Below, piece after piece: positions 44,201 through 54,669 of a stretch of 64,000 bases of DNA (positions are counted from its first letter, which is position 1; each line of letters begins with the position of its first letter). Origin of the DNA: Ochotona curzoniae (lineage: Eukaryota; Chordata; Mammalia; Lagomorpha; Ochotonidae). The position numbers were made by a program, and so were the translations under genes. Where the stretch lies: the NCBI RefSeq assembly GCF_017591425.1, contig NW_024466307.1:2912001-2976000 (forward strand), read 5' to 3'. Below the pieces are notes generated by a model. It did no database searches and had not been told where the DNA came from. It was given only the letters and a program-made list of their open reading frames with translations.

Positions 44201-47100
44201 GTTCTGCCTCTATAAACTTGATTTTTATTCGACCCTTGAGGCAGGCAGCCAAGGTGAAATAGCATTCCACTGCTCGAGGCCTCTTCATTTCTACCACGTG
44301 GCCTATAGAAACTCAGCTTCCAAGGAGGGAACGTGGATTTGAGACAATTACATTCTCCTCGTTCTGTTTTTCTCTCACTGCTCTTGTCACTGTAGGTTTG
44401 AGAGAGGGATGGGGGAGGTGGGGGGTTGACACAGTGACGGGCAGCAGGCGGTTATGCTTCAGCCAAACAGAAATAAATCCCCTGCATTCAGAGAGGGTCT
44501 GGCGGTGCCGGCGAAGACAGGCCACCATGCATTGACATTCGCAGGTGCACGCTGCTCTATTGTTTTATATATTTTCCTATATTTTGGAAGCACACTAAAG
44601 AAGTATTTGCATCCGGCCGAAGCCTTCTATCTACCACTCCCCATCATCTTTAACACTTCCTAACCTTTTCATGCTCCGTTTTCCTTTTGGGCCTGTGGCT
44701 TTGATCAAAAACTGATGAAATGAAGTAGGAATGTGGTAAAAACCTGGAGCATCTATGGCATGAGTTGTACCTTCACCACAGGCCCAAGCTTAAATAGTTC
44801 CCCCTCACACGCTAACTGGAGATTCCTGCATTGATTTTAGCTTCAATTTCGATTTTTCTCCTACACATTGTCATTTCTTTTGTTCTCTGTCTCTGTTGAG
44901 AAATGACTTGAATTCTTTGGCTGACATGTGGTTCTTCTTGGGAACCGTTTTGCCATAGTTCTTTGATTAGCCACAAGGGCTGCCTTTGGCTGGAAAAGGA
45001 AGCATCCATCCTGTGCCACAGCCAGGCTACCTGCCATTTCTGGAGACGCATTCCGTTATTAGCTCAGAGAACAAGGCTATAGGATTACATTTATAACCCA
45101 GATGTTGCATGTGAGTTGAAGCCCAGTTCCATAGGCCTGAAGGATGCTCCTGGGGATCAGGGCGAAGGACATGGTCCAGGAACGTCCCTTTTCCAGGCAG
45201 ACTGAATGAGAGCAAGGCGAAGGCCACATTAAAACGGGGAAGAAGGGAAGTACGTGATCGTGGATTTGACATGTGTTGACAAAGTGGCGGCAGGACAGGA
45301 AGAAGAGAGTGGAGTATCCCTACCTGCGTCCGACCCCTTGGGAGGTGTGAGGTTCTCCTGCAGGGGGCGTGCAAGAGGAGCAGGATGATTCCGCGTGGCG
45401 GGGCCAGGGAGGGCTCCACATACCCACCTCAGCAAACCCAAGACCCATCTGGAGTAGGGTTTTTCTGAAGTTAAATTATGGAAGAAGTGGTTCAAAAGAT
45501 ATGTGGAGATAACTCATGGATATAAGGAGTGGAAAGAGGTTGGAGAATATAAGGCAACAATGAGAACTGAAGTGAATAAGACCCGGGAAGGACTTGAAGA
45601 AGAAAGGGTAAAAGTGAAATTTCAGGAAAAGGAATTTTGCTCTTTTAATGTGGTTGTTGTTAGTTAGATTAAAAATTTTAATCTGTTGGAGTAAACGAAT
45701 TGGGAAGAGACATGTTGTATTTTCAGGGGAAGGTTGTTGCTCCATTACAGCAGGAGTTAACGCAGCCTATTGAGCGCGGAGGGAATAGCTCATTATTTCA
45801 GTGAACCAAAAATAGAAAAAAGAATAATCTAGTTTGAGCCTTATTTGCTATAAAGACTCTTTAAAATGGTGCATATAGTTATTTTTATGTAAACCACTAG
45901 TTAAGTCTAGCCAAAGTCATAATAAGGAACCTAGAGCATGGATTTTGGTGAGCTAAAAAGAGTCTCAGGATTGGAATGAGATGTGAAGAGCAACAGTGAA
46001 CATTATTAAGAAGAATAATGAAAAATTATGTAACTAATACAAATATATTCAACCTGAACAGTGCAAATAGTAGAGGAGATGTAATGAGAACTATTTGTTG
46101 AACCATGTAAATGTTTGAAACATTATGGACAATTAAGATGGAGTAGGATGCCGGGTTAGAACATGGGCTAGGAATAGAATCACATTGAAAATCAAGCCCA
46201 CATTTTAAAAAGGTACCAACTAGAAATGCTAAAGAAATCAAACTGCAGAGACAGGGTTAGCTGCAATGTTTAACCTCTGTTAGTATAAAACATCACACGA
46301 AGAAACAGCGACAGATTCTAACTGGGTCCTGAGGAGCCTTGGGAGAGGACATGAGGCAGACTGACCTTCTGGAGCGCTGTCTGAAACATCCGCTTCCTGA
46401 GTGCCTGCTGTGTGCATAACTGGGATGCTCGCCGGTCTGCTTTTAAAAGATGCTGGAGAGAGCACCACCCAGCCCAGAGCTCGCTGATTGCTTTTCTCAT
46501 TCGGGTCCTCAAGTCTGCGTGTGGAATGCTGAACTGAGAAGGTAGAGATTGCATTCCTCAAATGGCTGCTCCAAGAGCAGTAGGTTCCTGTCCTGGGGTT
46601 CTGAGGCTTGAGGGAAAGCCAAGTGTCCAAATTGCTGACCCCTGGGGTATCAGACCCAGAAGTTGGCATCCAAACCCCGGAGGATTTTGTACAGGATTCA
46701 CAGTTTGGCATTGTCTGCAGAGCCAGCAATGTAAAGCCATAGTCAGCCAACAGGTGGTCCTCATCACTCCTGATCAGTAGGGTGAGTGGGGAATGGCGTT
46801 GGATGTCCTGTGCTATTTCCCTTGGGACATTTTCTAAACCAGAGGTTCCTCAAGAAAGTCTTACATGCACTTCTGCTGGTTAATGTTTACTTAAATTGGA
46901 ATTTAGCGCATCACTTTCATTATTACAAGTTTATTCACATAGTGGTTAAGCAGTTCAAAAATTGTTCCTTTGTGTGTTATTGGTCATTATCTCACAAATC
47001 AGACTGTAGCATTCATAAGATTTATCATGTGCTTGAAAACCCATTTTTAAACTCAGAAATGTAGATAAATATATAAAACAGTCTAAAAGCTTGGACTGAT
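41220..47100. other. Mostly unique intron with few repeats
   Basis: This is one of the least repeat-loaded parts of the window, and no further exon is seen. 42000-42180 is a candidate conserved block. 43473-43489 is an A17 run. A minus-strand frame at 43541-44026 (161 codons) has no recognisable family. 45440-45750 may hold a very old dispersed repeat. Confidence 0.4.
42660..42715. repeat. 16-bp minisatellite, three-and-a-half copies
   Basis: CTGGCTGGAAGCAGGK begins at 42660, 42676 and 42692 with a partial unit after it, a 16-bp period. Confidence 0.9.
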
Positions 47101-47106
47101 AATCCA

Positions 47107-47340
47107 TAAAAAAAGATTCACTTATTTATTTGAAAGGCAGAAATACAACTATTGTGCAAATAGCCACAATGGCTGGGGCTGAGCCAAGCAGAAGGCAGGT
47201 GCAAGACCCAAACGCTGAGCCATCTGCTGCTGCTTTCCCAGGCACAGTAGTGAGGAGGTGGTTGGAAGTGGAGCTGAAAGGGTGCCCACATGGAATGCTG
47301 CTGTTAGTGGCTTAATTTGCTGGACCACGATGCCAGCCTC
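47107..47340 (-). mobile_element. CSINE, old, antisense
   Basis: AAAAGATTCACTTATTTATT and TTTGAAAGGCAGAAATACAA mark the reversed tail. The copy ends GGACCACGATGCCAGCCTC. The purine block between the tail and the CACTCCCC box is deleted. Confidence 0.85.
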
Positions 47341-47344
47341 ATGG

Positions 47345-48140
47345 AATAATAATTATGAAAGTAGAAGATTATTAAACAAAACTTTAAAATCATCTATTTG
47401 TAACGTACTAGCTAGGTACACTTCATTGGATAGTCACTTGAACCTGACCATGATAAAACAGGAAAGGACTTACTAAGCTTTGCTAGAACACAGCATCAGT
47501 TGAAGGCAGCAGAATGACGAGGAAGTAAAACACCTGCTTCTGCTTGATTTCAGTGGTGGAAATTGGGTTCTGCCTTCCAGTTCACCAGGGGATTTTCCTC
47601 CTAACCTTGGAATTATGTTTGGAAACCAAGAAGTCATATGTCCCTTGTCTGCATCTGCCTAATGCACTAGATGTATGTGTCAAGTTTGCTATGTAAGCAC
47701 AAAACATTGATTCAATGAATTTTCTATCACGATTGCTCAATCTCGGTTCTTAGTAAGAATTGTGCTAATTGCTCCAGAGATTGTATTGACCTTGCATGCA
47801 TCCATTCACTTGAAAATCTGTATGCCCACGGCATGAAGGTGTTTCTAGAATATCCAGATGAGTAGAGGAAATCCAGAGTACAGGATGCCCCCTGAAGCTC
47901 AGTGAGGGAAACAGCCAGGTCTGAAGTTTCCTGTAACAGGTAGAAAAGCTCGGCTCAGGATGCTGGGATGACCTTAGGGGGGTGATCCATCAGGGCTTTG
48001 CCTGGATGTGGGTCTGTCCAGGAAGTGATAGCAGAAGGGGAAGGCCAGGTCCAGGAAGAGTAGGAGAGGTAGGTCTAACTCCTGACGCTCCTGCAGGCTG
48101 GGCAGCTGTGGGCGACTCTACCAGGAGCAGCGGACAAAGT
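47345..48140. other. Unique intronic sequence, no gene seen
   Basis: No exon or repeat is recognised. A run of AT-rich sequence near 47700-47850 lacks repeat landmarks. Confidence 0.4.
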
Positions 48141-48144
48141 GACA

Positions 48145-48335
48145 GGCCAGGATCTGAATACGGCCTCGATTCCTAACTCTGCTGCTTGTAACCGTATGAC
48201 CTTGGGCAAGTTACTGCGTTTTTCTATTTCTTTTATCCTCTGGGGAAAAAAATAAGGTAAAGATAACATGTTTCCGAGTTCTGGGGATTGTGTTGTGGGT
48301 TTATGCGAGTATAAAAGTTTGTTATATAAATGCAA
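48145..48335 (+). mobile_element. MIR, sense
   Basis: CGATTCCTAACTCTGCTGCT, ATGACCTTGGGCAAGTTACT and a decayed end near GTGTTGTGGGTTTATGCGAG follow the MIR consensus. Confidence 0.85.
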
Positions 48336-48429
48336 AACTGACATGACATGAGGCCAGCCACTCTGCTGCTCTCATCCTCACTGGCTTATTTATGTTGATG
48401 TTGGCAGTGGTGTTGGAAGACAGGAACCG

Positions 48430-48530
48430 TCATTATCCCTATGCCTAGACATAAAAGCTGAGTGCACAGAGGACCAAGTGATTTGTCCAAGGGTACACAG
48501 GAAAACTGTGGCGTTGGGTTTCAAATGCTA
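48430..48530 (-). mobile_element. MIR fragment, antisense
   Basis: CATTATCCCTATGCCTAGAC, then AAGTGATTTGTCCAAGGGTA and CACAGGAAAACTGTGG follow the reverse complement of MIR. It lies about 100 bp from the sense MIR, in the opposite orientation. Confidence 0.8.
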
Positions 48531-48631
48531 TAGCTTTCTTTCTTTTTTTTTTTTCCTAGTTGAATGTTGACTGAATATTACTATCATTCAAATGAGAGTC
48601 AAAATTCAAGAAACCTGAATTATACTGATTA

Positions 48632-48955
48632 ATGGAGTCTAGCATTGTGGCATACTGGGTTAAGCGACTGCCTGCAACACTGGCATCCCATGTATGGGCA
48701 GCAGTTTGATTCCCGGCCATTCCACTTCCAATCTAGCTCCATGATAATGTACATAGGAAAGCAGTGGGAGATGGTCTAAATCGCTGGGCCCCACACCCAC
48801 GCGGGAAGCCTAGATAAAACTCCTGGTTCCTGGATTCCACTGGACCCAGCCTGACTGCTGTGGGCAGTGAACCAACAGGTGGAAGATTTCTCTCTATGTG
48901 TCTCTACCCCTACCTCTCACTGTGAAACTCTGCCTTTCAGATAAATCTTTAGAAA
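48632..48955 (+). mobile_element. CSINE, old, sense
   Basis: GGAGTCTAGCATTGTGGCAT to CTTTCAGATAAATCTTTAGA. It is of the older GGGTTAAGCGACTGCCTGCA type. Its A-rich tail is the insertion site of the next, younger CSINE. Confidence 0.9.
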
Positions 48956-48968
48956 CTTAACTGACTAC

Positions 48969-49268
48969 GGGCCCGGCGCGATGGCGCAGTGGTTAAGGTC
49001 CTTGCCTTGTACGCCTGGATCCCATATGGGCGCCAGTTCTAATCCCGGCCGCTCCACTTCCCAAAAGCAGTTGAGGATGACCCAAAGCCTTGGGACCCTG
49101 CACCCGCATGGGAGACCCAGAAGAGGCTCCTGGCTTCAGACCGGCATAGCATCGGCCCGTTGCGCTCACTTGGGGAGTGAATCATCGGACGGAAGATCTT
49201 CCTCTCTGTCCCTCCTCTCTGTATATCTGCCTTTCCAATAAAAATAAAATAAATCTTTAAAAAAAAAA
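48969..49268 (+). mobile_element. CSINE, young-looking, sense, with target-site duplication
   Basis: GGGCCCGGCGCGATGGCGCA to CCAATAAAAATAAAATAAAT plus poly(A). AGAAACTTAACTGACTA is duplicated exactly at 48951-48967 and 49269-49285 (17 bp). It carries an internal deletion of about 30 bp between CACTTCCC and AAAAGCAGT, removing the CCAGCTCCCTGCCTGTGGCC block. It has the CCGTTGCGCTCACTTGG subfamily signature. Confidence 0.97.
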
Positions 49269-49289
49269 AGAAACTTAACTGACTAGATC

Positions 49290-51095
49290 TGAACATATAT
49301 TTTTATAAAGTGAAGTTGCCATAAGCCGTATATTTGGAATTTCCATTTCACTTTTTTTAGATTAACAAAAATGTAGATGTTAAGGTATTTGTAGAAAGAA
49401 GTATAAGTTACAGCAGTCGCCAGGGTAGTGGCTGAGGTGGCTGCCAGGACCCAGAACACGTTTTGTATCACAGTGCGATTTTCTCACTGAGATGAAGACA
49501 CCTGTTGTCCCTTGGTGGAGCATCATCTCTGCCTCAGCTTGCAGTGACATGAATCTTTATATTTCATAGCCCTGTTGAAGACAGTGTGTCAAAAATGGCA
49601 TTTTGTTATGAAAAATCCATTTCCCCCTTTTTTATTTCCAGTGGCCACATCCAGAAGATTATTGTTAAACCTGTGCTGAATAATTTATTCCCTGTCTAAT
49701 CTTCATTTAGGAGTTCAGAAACTTTGGCCAAGTGACACACAATGAGGATAAAGTGACTTCCGTGAGCTTTTGCTGAAGTTAGGTGGTGCTCGTGGGATGG
49801 CTCATGCTGCCATTGGATTCATGAAGACTAATAGCCCTGAGAAATCTAATTTAGAAAGCTGCACATGTTGAGTAATATATAGATTACTTGACATGTGGGT
49901 TATTATTCAATTGAGAGATTTTTATGTGAAAATGTTCAATTAAAGGCCACTGGCAGTTTCTGAAGATTGTTCCTTTTTTAATTATTCCGTCCTCACCTAG
50001 TGTGTCCTCCTGTGCCACTGACACTGGCAGATAGGACATTCCAGTAGCTTCAATGGGTACCGCATCCCAGACGCACGCGTGCATAGTAGGCACTTAGTGA
50101 CCTCAGTTTACTGCACTCACTTGCCAGGCTGCAGCTGGAATTATTCTGGCTTCTACTTCAATTTGTCAAGTATTTGGGGGATTTTACCGAGCTCCTCGGC
50201 CTCAGTGTGATTAATGAGATTTCTAAGCAGTTGGAATTGGTGCCATCGAGTATCTTGTGTCTGAGACGAGGGAGTTGTTGATTGAGTATGCTTACGTCTC
50301 CTCTGACTGAGGCCAGGCAGAAAAAAAATAGGCCCTCTGGGCTGAGCGCACAGTTCGTGACCGAAGATGCTATGGGCTAAACATGCAAGCAGATAATCGT
50401 GTGTTCCGTGCACTTCTCCCGGGGCTCATTTATGTGCCCACTTTAAATTTCCAGCTAAACCTGTGGGTCTACATGTTTTATAAACACGACAGGCAGACAT
50501 GTGCAAAATGATTCCAGTTTCCATGCGATGGGCACGGGTTCGTTGTGAAGAAAAGGGCCATTCGGGGAAGCAGAAGTTCATGGAAAGTAGCTACCATGAG
50601 GAAAATGCACGCATCTCATTTCATTTTGTACCCAAACTATGCCCCACCAACTCTGGCCTCATGGGCTTGACAGCTGGGCACACCTTCAAGGTAAATGCCT
50701 TCCCGGGCCTGTGTTGCCCTTCAGCTAGCCGCAGTGGTCCCCGCAGGCCACTTGCCTTGCCTGGACCCTGTGCTGTGTGCGGCTGTGGCCTCAGCGCTGG
50801 TCCCCATCTTGCGCCACCTTCAGGGCCAGCCTCAGCTGTACCACCCTGCTGCTGGACACCAGGGGACCAAGCATTCAAGGCTCCTGCCCAAAGGAAGGCC
50901 TGTAGTCAACCGGTACATAAAGTGAAATAACACCAGAGAACGTCGTGCCCGTGAAGGCGGCAGGTGTGTGGGCAGGTGTGCACCATCCACCAGCTCCGGG
51001 TCAGGGCACGTCACTGGGCTGCTGAAGACTGTACTGATTTGTTTCAAAAGGCAGCAAAATAGAGGAGCAAGTCATCAGGATCTCAAGTCAGGCAA
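49290..51095. other. Unique intronic sequence with candidate conserved blocks
   Basis: No exon is recognised. 49880-50110 and 50400-50700 lack repeat landmarks and have long AT-rich to balanced runs typical of conserved non-coding DNA. The frames at 50499-50930 are shadows of one another. Confidence 0.4.
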
Positions 51096-51099
51096 TGTT

Positions 51100-51371
51100 A
51101 AAAAAAAATTAGTTTTATTATCTATTTGAAAGGCAGAGTTAGAGAAAGCTCTTCCATCTGCTGGTTTACTCCCCACATGACCTGAATAGCGCAGAACTCG
51201 AATTTCCCACGAGGATGGCAGGGGCCCAGACCTGGGCCGTCTTCTGCTTTCCTGGCCTGATCAGCAGGGAGCTGCTTAGGAAGTGGAGCAGCTGAGACCC
51301 AAAGCAGAGCTCAGGTATGTTGCTGACATCACAGGCAGTTGCTGAACTTATTATGCCACAGAGCCAGTCCA
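51100..51371 (-). mobile_element. CSINE, old, antisense
   Basis: TTTTATTATCTATTTGAAAG opens and TTATGCCACAGAGCCAG ends the reversed copy. CAGCAGGGAGCTGCTTAGGA marks the middle. It sits directly before the L1 piece. Confidence 0.85.
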
Positions 51372-51375
51372 GTAA

Positions 51376-52500
51376 TATTTTTGCAACTGTGACGCCTACC
51401 ACACAAGCAAAGAAAAAGTAGATAAATTGGATTTTATTAAAATTAAAAACTTTTGTCTTTCAAAGGATACCATCAGCAAAGTAAAAGAGCCCACAAAAAT
51501 GGAGAAAATACTTGCAAATGAATACATCTGATAAGAGACTTGCATCTAAAATATCAAGAACTTTTATGTTTCTATAATAAGACAAAGACCCAATTTAAGA
51601 GGGCAAATCTGAGCAGGCATTTAGCTCAGAAGGCAATATGGCACAAGTGTGTGTGGATTTGCTCAATGTCACTTATAAGGCAAAATGCAAATCAAAACCA
51701 CCAGATAGGGCCCGGCGGTGTGGTCTAGTGGCTAAAGTCCTTGCCTTGAACACGCTAGGATCTCATATGGGCGCCGGTTCTAATCCCGGCAGCTCCACTT
51801 CCCATCCAGCTCCCTGCCTGTGGCCTGGGAAAGCAGTCGAGGATGGCCCAAAGTCTTGGGACCCTGCACCCGCGTGGGAGACCTGGAATGAAGTTTCTGG
51901 TTCCCGGCTTCAGATTGGCGCAGCACCGGCCGTTGCAGTCACTTGGGGAGTGAATCATTGGACGGAAGATCTTCCTCTCTGTCTCTCCTCCTCTCTGTAT
52001 ATCTGACCTTGTAATAAAAATAAATAAATCTTTTTAAAAAATAATAATATAAACAAAACCACCAGATAGTTCTTCATGCCTACTAGGTTAGCGATAATTA
52101 AAAAGAGAGATATTGCCAGGCGTGGGGGAAGGACACAGATAAATTAGAGCCCTCTCTAGCTTTGGTAAAATGTGAGACAGGGCTGTACTTTGAAAGAACA
52201 GTCTGATGGTTCCTCTGAAGTTTAATCAGAGTTACTTTGTAGCCCATTTCTACCAGTGCCGGGTATGCCCTCCAAAGAAAGGAAAAGACTGGCCACGCAA
52301 ACATTCCCACGGGAGAGTTCACAGAACCCTGTGACTCAGGCCCCAAAGTGGAAAAAAAGCAGATGTCCGCAGATGTCCACCAGTTGATGAGTGGGTAGGC
52401 AAGGTATTCATTTCTGTCCAACACTATGGACAGAAATGAAGGGTCCGACTCCCACTGCAACGTGGAGGAGCCTTGAATGTTCTAGAGAGGGCTGAGTTGA
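51376..52500 (+). mobile_element. Old L1 3' region, split by a CSINE
   Basis: The + strand follows the end of L1 ORF2. The phrases TTTTGTCTTTCAAAGGATAC, GAGAAAATACTTGCAAATGA, TGATAAGAGACTTGCATCTA and GCAAATCAAAACCACCAGAT occur in order, and after the CSINE the sequence continues with CTACTAGGTTAGCGATAATT, GAAAGAACAGTCTGATGGTT and CAGATGTCCACCAGTTGATG. All frames are broken. The SINE at 51708-52053 interrupts it with a 15-bp target-site duplication. Confidence 0.9.
51708..52053 (+). mobile_element. CSINE, full length, sense, inside L1
   Basis: GGGCCCGGCGGTGTGGTCTA to AATAAAAATAAATAAATCTT plus A-rich tail. CAAAACCACCAGATA is duplicated exactly at 51693-51707 and 52054-52068. It is of the TGGCTAAAGTCC / CTGACCTTGTAATAAAAATA subfamily. 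The host L1 reads on across the insertion. Confidence 0.97.
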
Positions 52501-52824
52501 AGGTTGCACAACCCTGCATACAAAATATACCAGTAAAGCTCTTCCTTAAGAACAGGAAGTTGAGTGTTCAGGGCATGCAAGCACCGCTGACTCCTGCCAG
52601 CTGTGGGTCTCCCCGCAGGGGTCCCTGCCTCTGAAACAGTCCTCCTTCACCCCTCAGGCGTCCACAGAGCCTGTGCCTCTGGTGCTGGCTCCCAAGTCAG
52701 TTTCTCAGGTGAGCCCACCCCCTGCAGGCATCCCTCGTCCCCCGTCCACCCTGCACATCACCTCCTAGCACACTGTACCACTCATGAATGAATGAGGTGC
52801 ATTGTTATGGTAGCTGTCCACCAG

Positions 52825-52925
52825 CTAGAATGGAACCCACGAGAAAGCAGCCATCAGTGTTGGGTCACGGAGGCTTGGGACAACGCTTGGCATATCAGAA
52901 GAGCCAAATAAGTGCCTGCTTCTCA
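52825..52925 (+). mobile_element. L2 3' end fragment, sense
   Basis: AGCTAGAATGGAACCCACGA, then ACAACGCTTGGCATATCAGA and AGCCAAATAAGTGCCTG match the L2 3' end pattern (first part of the gene-poor tail ending in AATAA). It is very diverged. Confidence 0.55.
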
Positions 52926-52989
52926 AACTAACTCCTGGTCTCCTTACCCTGGGGAAGAGTCCTGACGTGGCGAGATACTAGTTCTTCTG

Positions 52990-53220
52990 AACTAGAATTA
53001 AAACAGTTATTTTTCACTTTGACTTAGTGATTCCACTCTGGGGAATTTATCAAAAGGAAATAATTCAAAGGCAGAAATGTTGCTGTGGCTTACTGTGTGG
53101 CTTGCTTTGCTCCGGGTCGTGTTTCAAAGCCAGGAATAATTTAAGTGACCAACAACAGAAGAGCATGTAGGAAGCTATAGTGCACCATCTTAGCACAGTA
53201 TTACATGGCCAGTAACATCA
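52990..53220 (+). mobile_element. Old L1 3' region, second piece
   Basis: TTAGTGATTCCACTCTGGGG, AATTTATCAAAAGGAAATAA and AATTTAAGTGACCAACAACA follow the L1 ORF2 3' end, here of a different L1 subfamily from the 51376 piece. It is degenerate. Confidence 0.75.
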
Positions 53221-53224
53221 TAAG

Positions 53225-53990
53225 GATGTCTTGTTATGCATGTGGGAAAGGTTTAATATGTCCGCGCTCTTCCATTCTGTTACCTGAGCAACACCTTATT
53301 AACCAGTTATTATGCACTGGGTCTGAGCCAGGTGCTGGGATACACCCAGGTGTGAGAATGGTCCACACTCCTGCCTCTCCCAAGCTTGCCTCAGTGGTTG
53401 GAAACAGCAGGATGTGGCAATCACAGGATGACGCCGCATCACTCCAGAGAACGATGGACTGAGGGCAGAGAGTGTGTGAGTTTGTGCGAGAGTGTTGGGG
53501 ACAGTTACTCCCCGGGCTTATGCACTGACAAGAAGGGTGAATGAAGTTGGGTCTGCTGGCCTGGGCCAGAGGGCCTGAGGTGTTTGGGGTTTGTTCCCTG
53601 GCGGGAGGAGCACCCAAGAATGGCCTTCAGCAGAGAACTTAGACTGGATCCACTGGACTCCCACATGGCAGAGACCTTGGACAGAGGATGGCCGAAGGTT
53701 GCTTCTGGAGGTCACCTCTGTGCGGGGGGAGAGGAGAGAGCAGACAGTAGAATGAGGGTCTGTATTTTTCATCACTAGGTCCAAGGCTGACAGATGGAGA
53801 CTGAGTCGAGCTGTCCTGTGCAGCACCAGGTGGGTGGAGAACCAGCACAGTGAAGTGTCAACGTGGGGCGTTTGGCAGTGCTTCATTCCCCCTAAAAAAA
53901 TATTTTCTTTACTACAATTCTTTGGATCATTACAGTCAAGGGGTATGGAGAAATGCATTCCTACTAATTACTTGTTTTGATTAAGTGACA
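53225..53990. other. Unique intronic sequence, no gene seen
   Basis: Overlapping frames at 53234-53958 (up to 146 codons, minus strand) have no recognisable family. About 53300-53345 recalls an ancient repeat end (GCCAGGTGCTGGGATACA), but the evidence is weak. Confidence 0.4.
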
Positions 53991-54007
53991 TAAAAATGTC
54001 CTGAATA

Positions 54008-54312
54008 GGGCCCAGCACGGTAGCCTAGCAGCTAAAGTCCTCACCTTGCACACTCTGGGATCCCATGTGGTTACTGGTTCTAATCCCGGCAGCCCCGCTT
54101 CCCATCCAGCTCCCTTCTTGTGGCCTGAGAAAACAGTTGAAAATGGCCCAAAGCCTTGGTACCGGGCACCCGTGTGGAGACCTGGAAGAGCTCCGGGATC
54201 CTGGTGCATCTCTCGCCATTGTGGCCGCTTGGGGAGTGAATCAACGCACAGAAGATCTTCCTCTCTGACTCTCCTCCTCTCTGATTTTCCAATACAAATA
54301 AATAAATCTTTT
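54008..54312 (+). mobile_element. CSINE, sense, with target-site duplication
   Basis: GGGCCCAGCACGGTAGCCTA to CAATACAAATAAATAAATCT. Its duplication is AAAAATGTCCTGAATA (53992-54007) against AAAAATATCCTGAATA (54653-54668), one difference. The right copy now lies beyond a second CSINE that inserted at this element's tail. Confidence 0.96.
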
Positions 54313-54324
54313 AAAAATATCCTG

Positions 54325-54652
54325 GGGCCCGGCGCGGTGGCGCATGTGGTTAAAGGTCCTCGCCTTGCACGCCCAGGATCCCATATGGGCGCCGGTTCTA
54401 ATCCCGGCAGCCCCGCTTCCCTTCCAGCTCCCTGCCTGTGGCCTGGGAAAGCAGTCGAGGACGGCCCAAGGCTTTGGGACCCTGCACCCGCGTGGGAGAC
54501 CCCGAAGAGGCTCCTGGCTTCGGATTGGCATAGTATCAGCCCGTTGCGCTCACTTGGGGAGTGAATCATCGGACGGAAGATCTTCCTCTCTGTCTCTCCT
54601 CTCTGTATATCCGCCTTTCCAATGAAAAAATAATAAAAATAAATCTTTAAAA
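54325..54652 (+). mobile_element. CSINE, young-looking, sense, nested at the tail of another
   Basis: GGGCCCGGCGCGGTGGCGCA to AATAAAAATAAATCTTTAAA. AAAAATATCCTG is duplicated exactly at 54313-54324 and 54653-54664. It bears the CCGTTGCGCTCACTTGG / CCGCCTTTCCAATGAAA signature. Long open frames on both strands across 53964-54625 are only translations of this pair of SINEs. Confidence 0.97.
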
Positions 54653-54669
54653 AAAAATATCCTGAATAC

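Noticed and set aside
53964..54625. Long open frames (172-201 codons) on both strands
   Set aside because: They are translations of two neighbouring CSINEs. The same peptide phrases, for example around PAPCLWPGKA, recur at every CSINE of the window.
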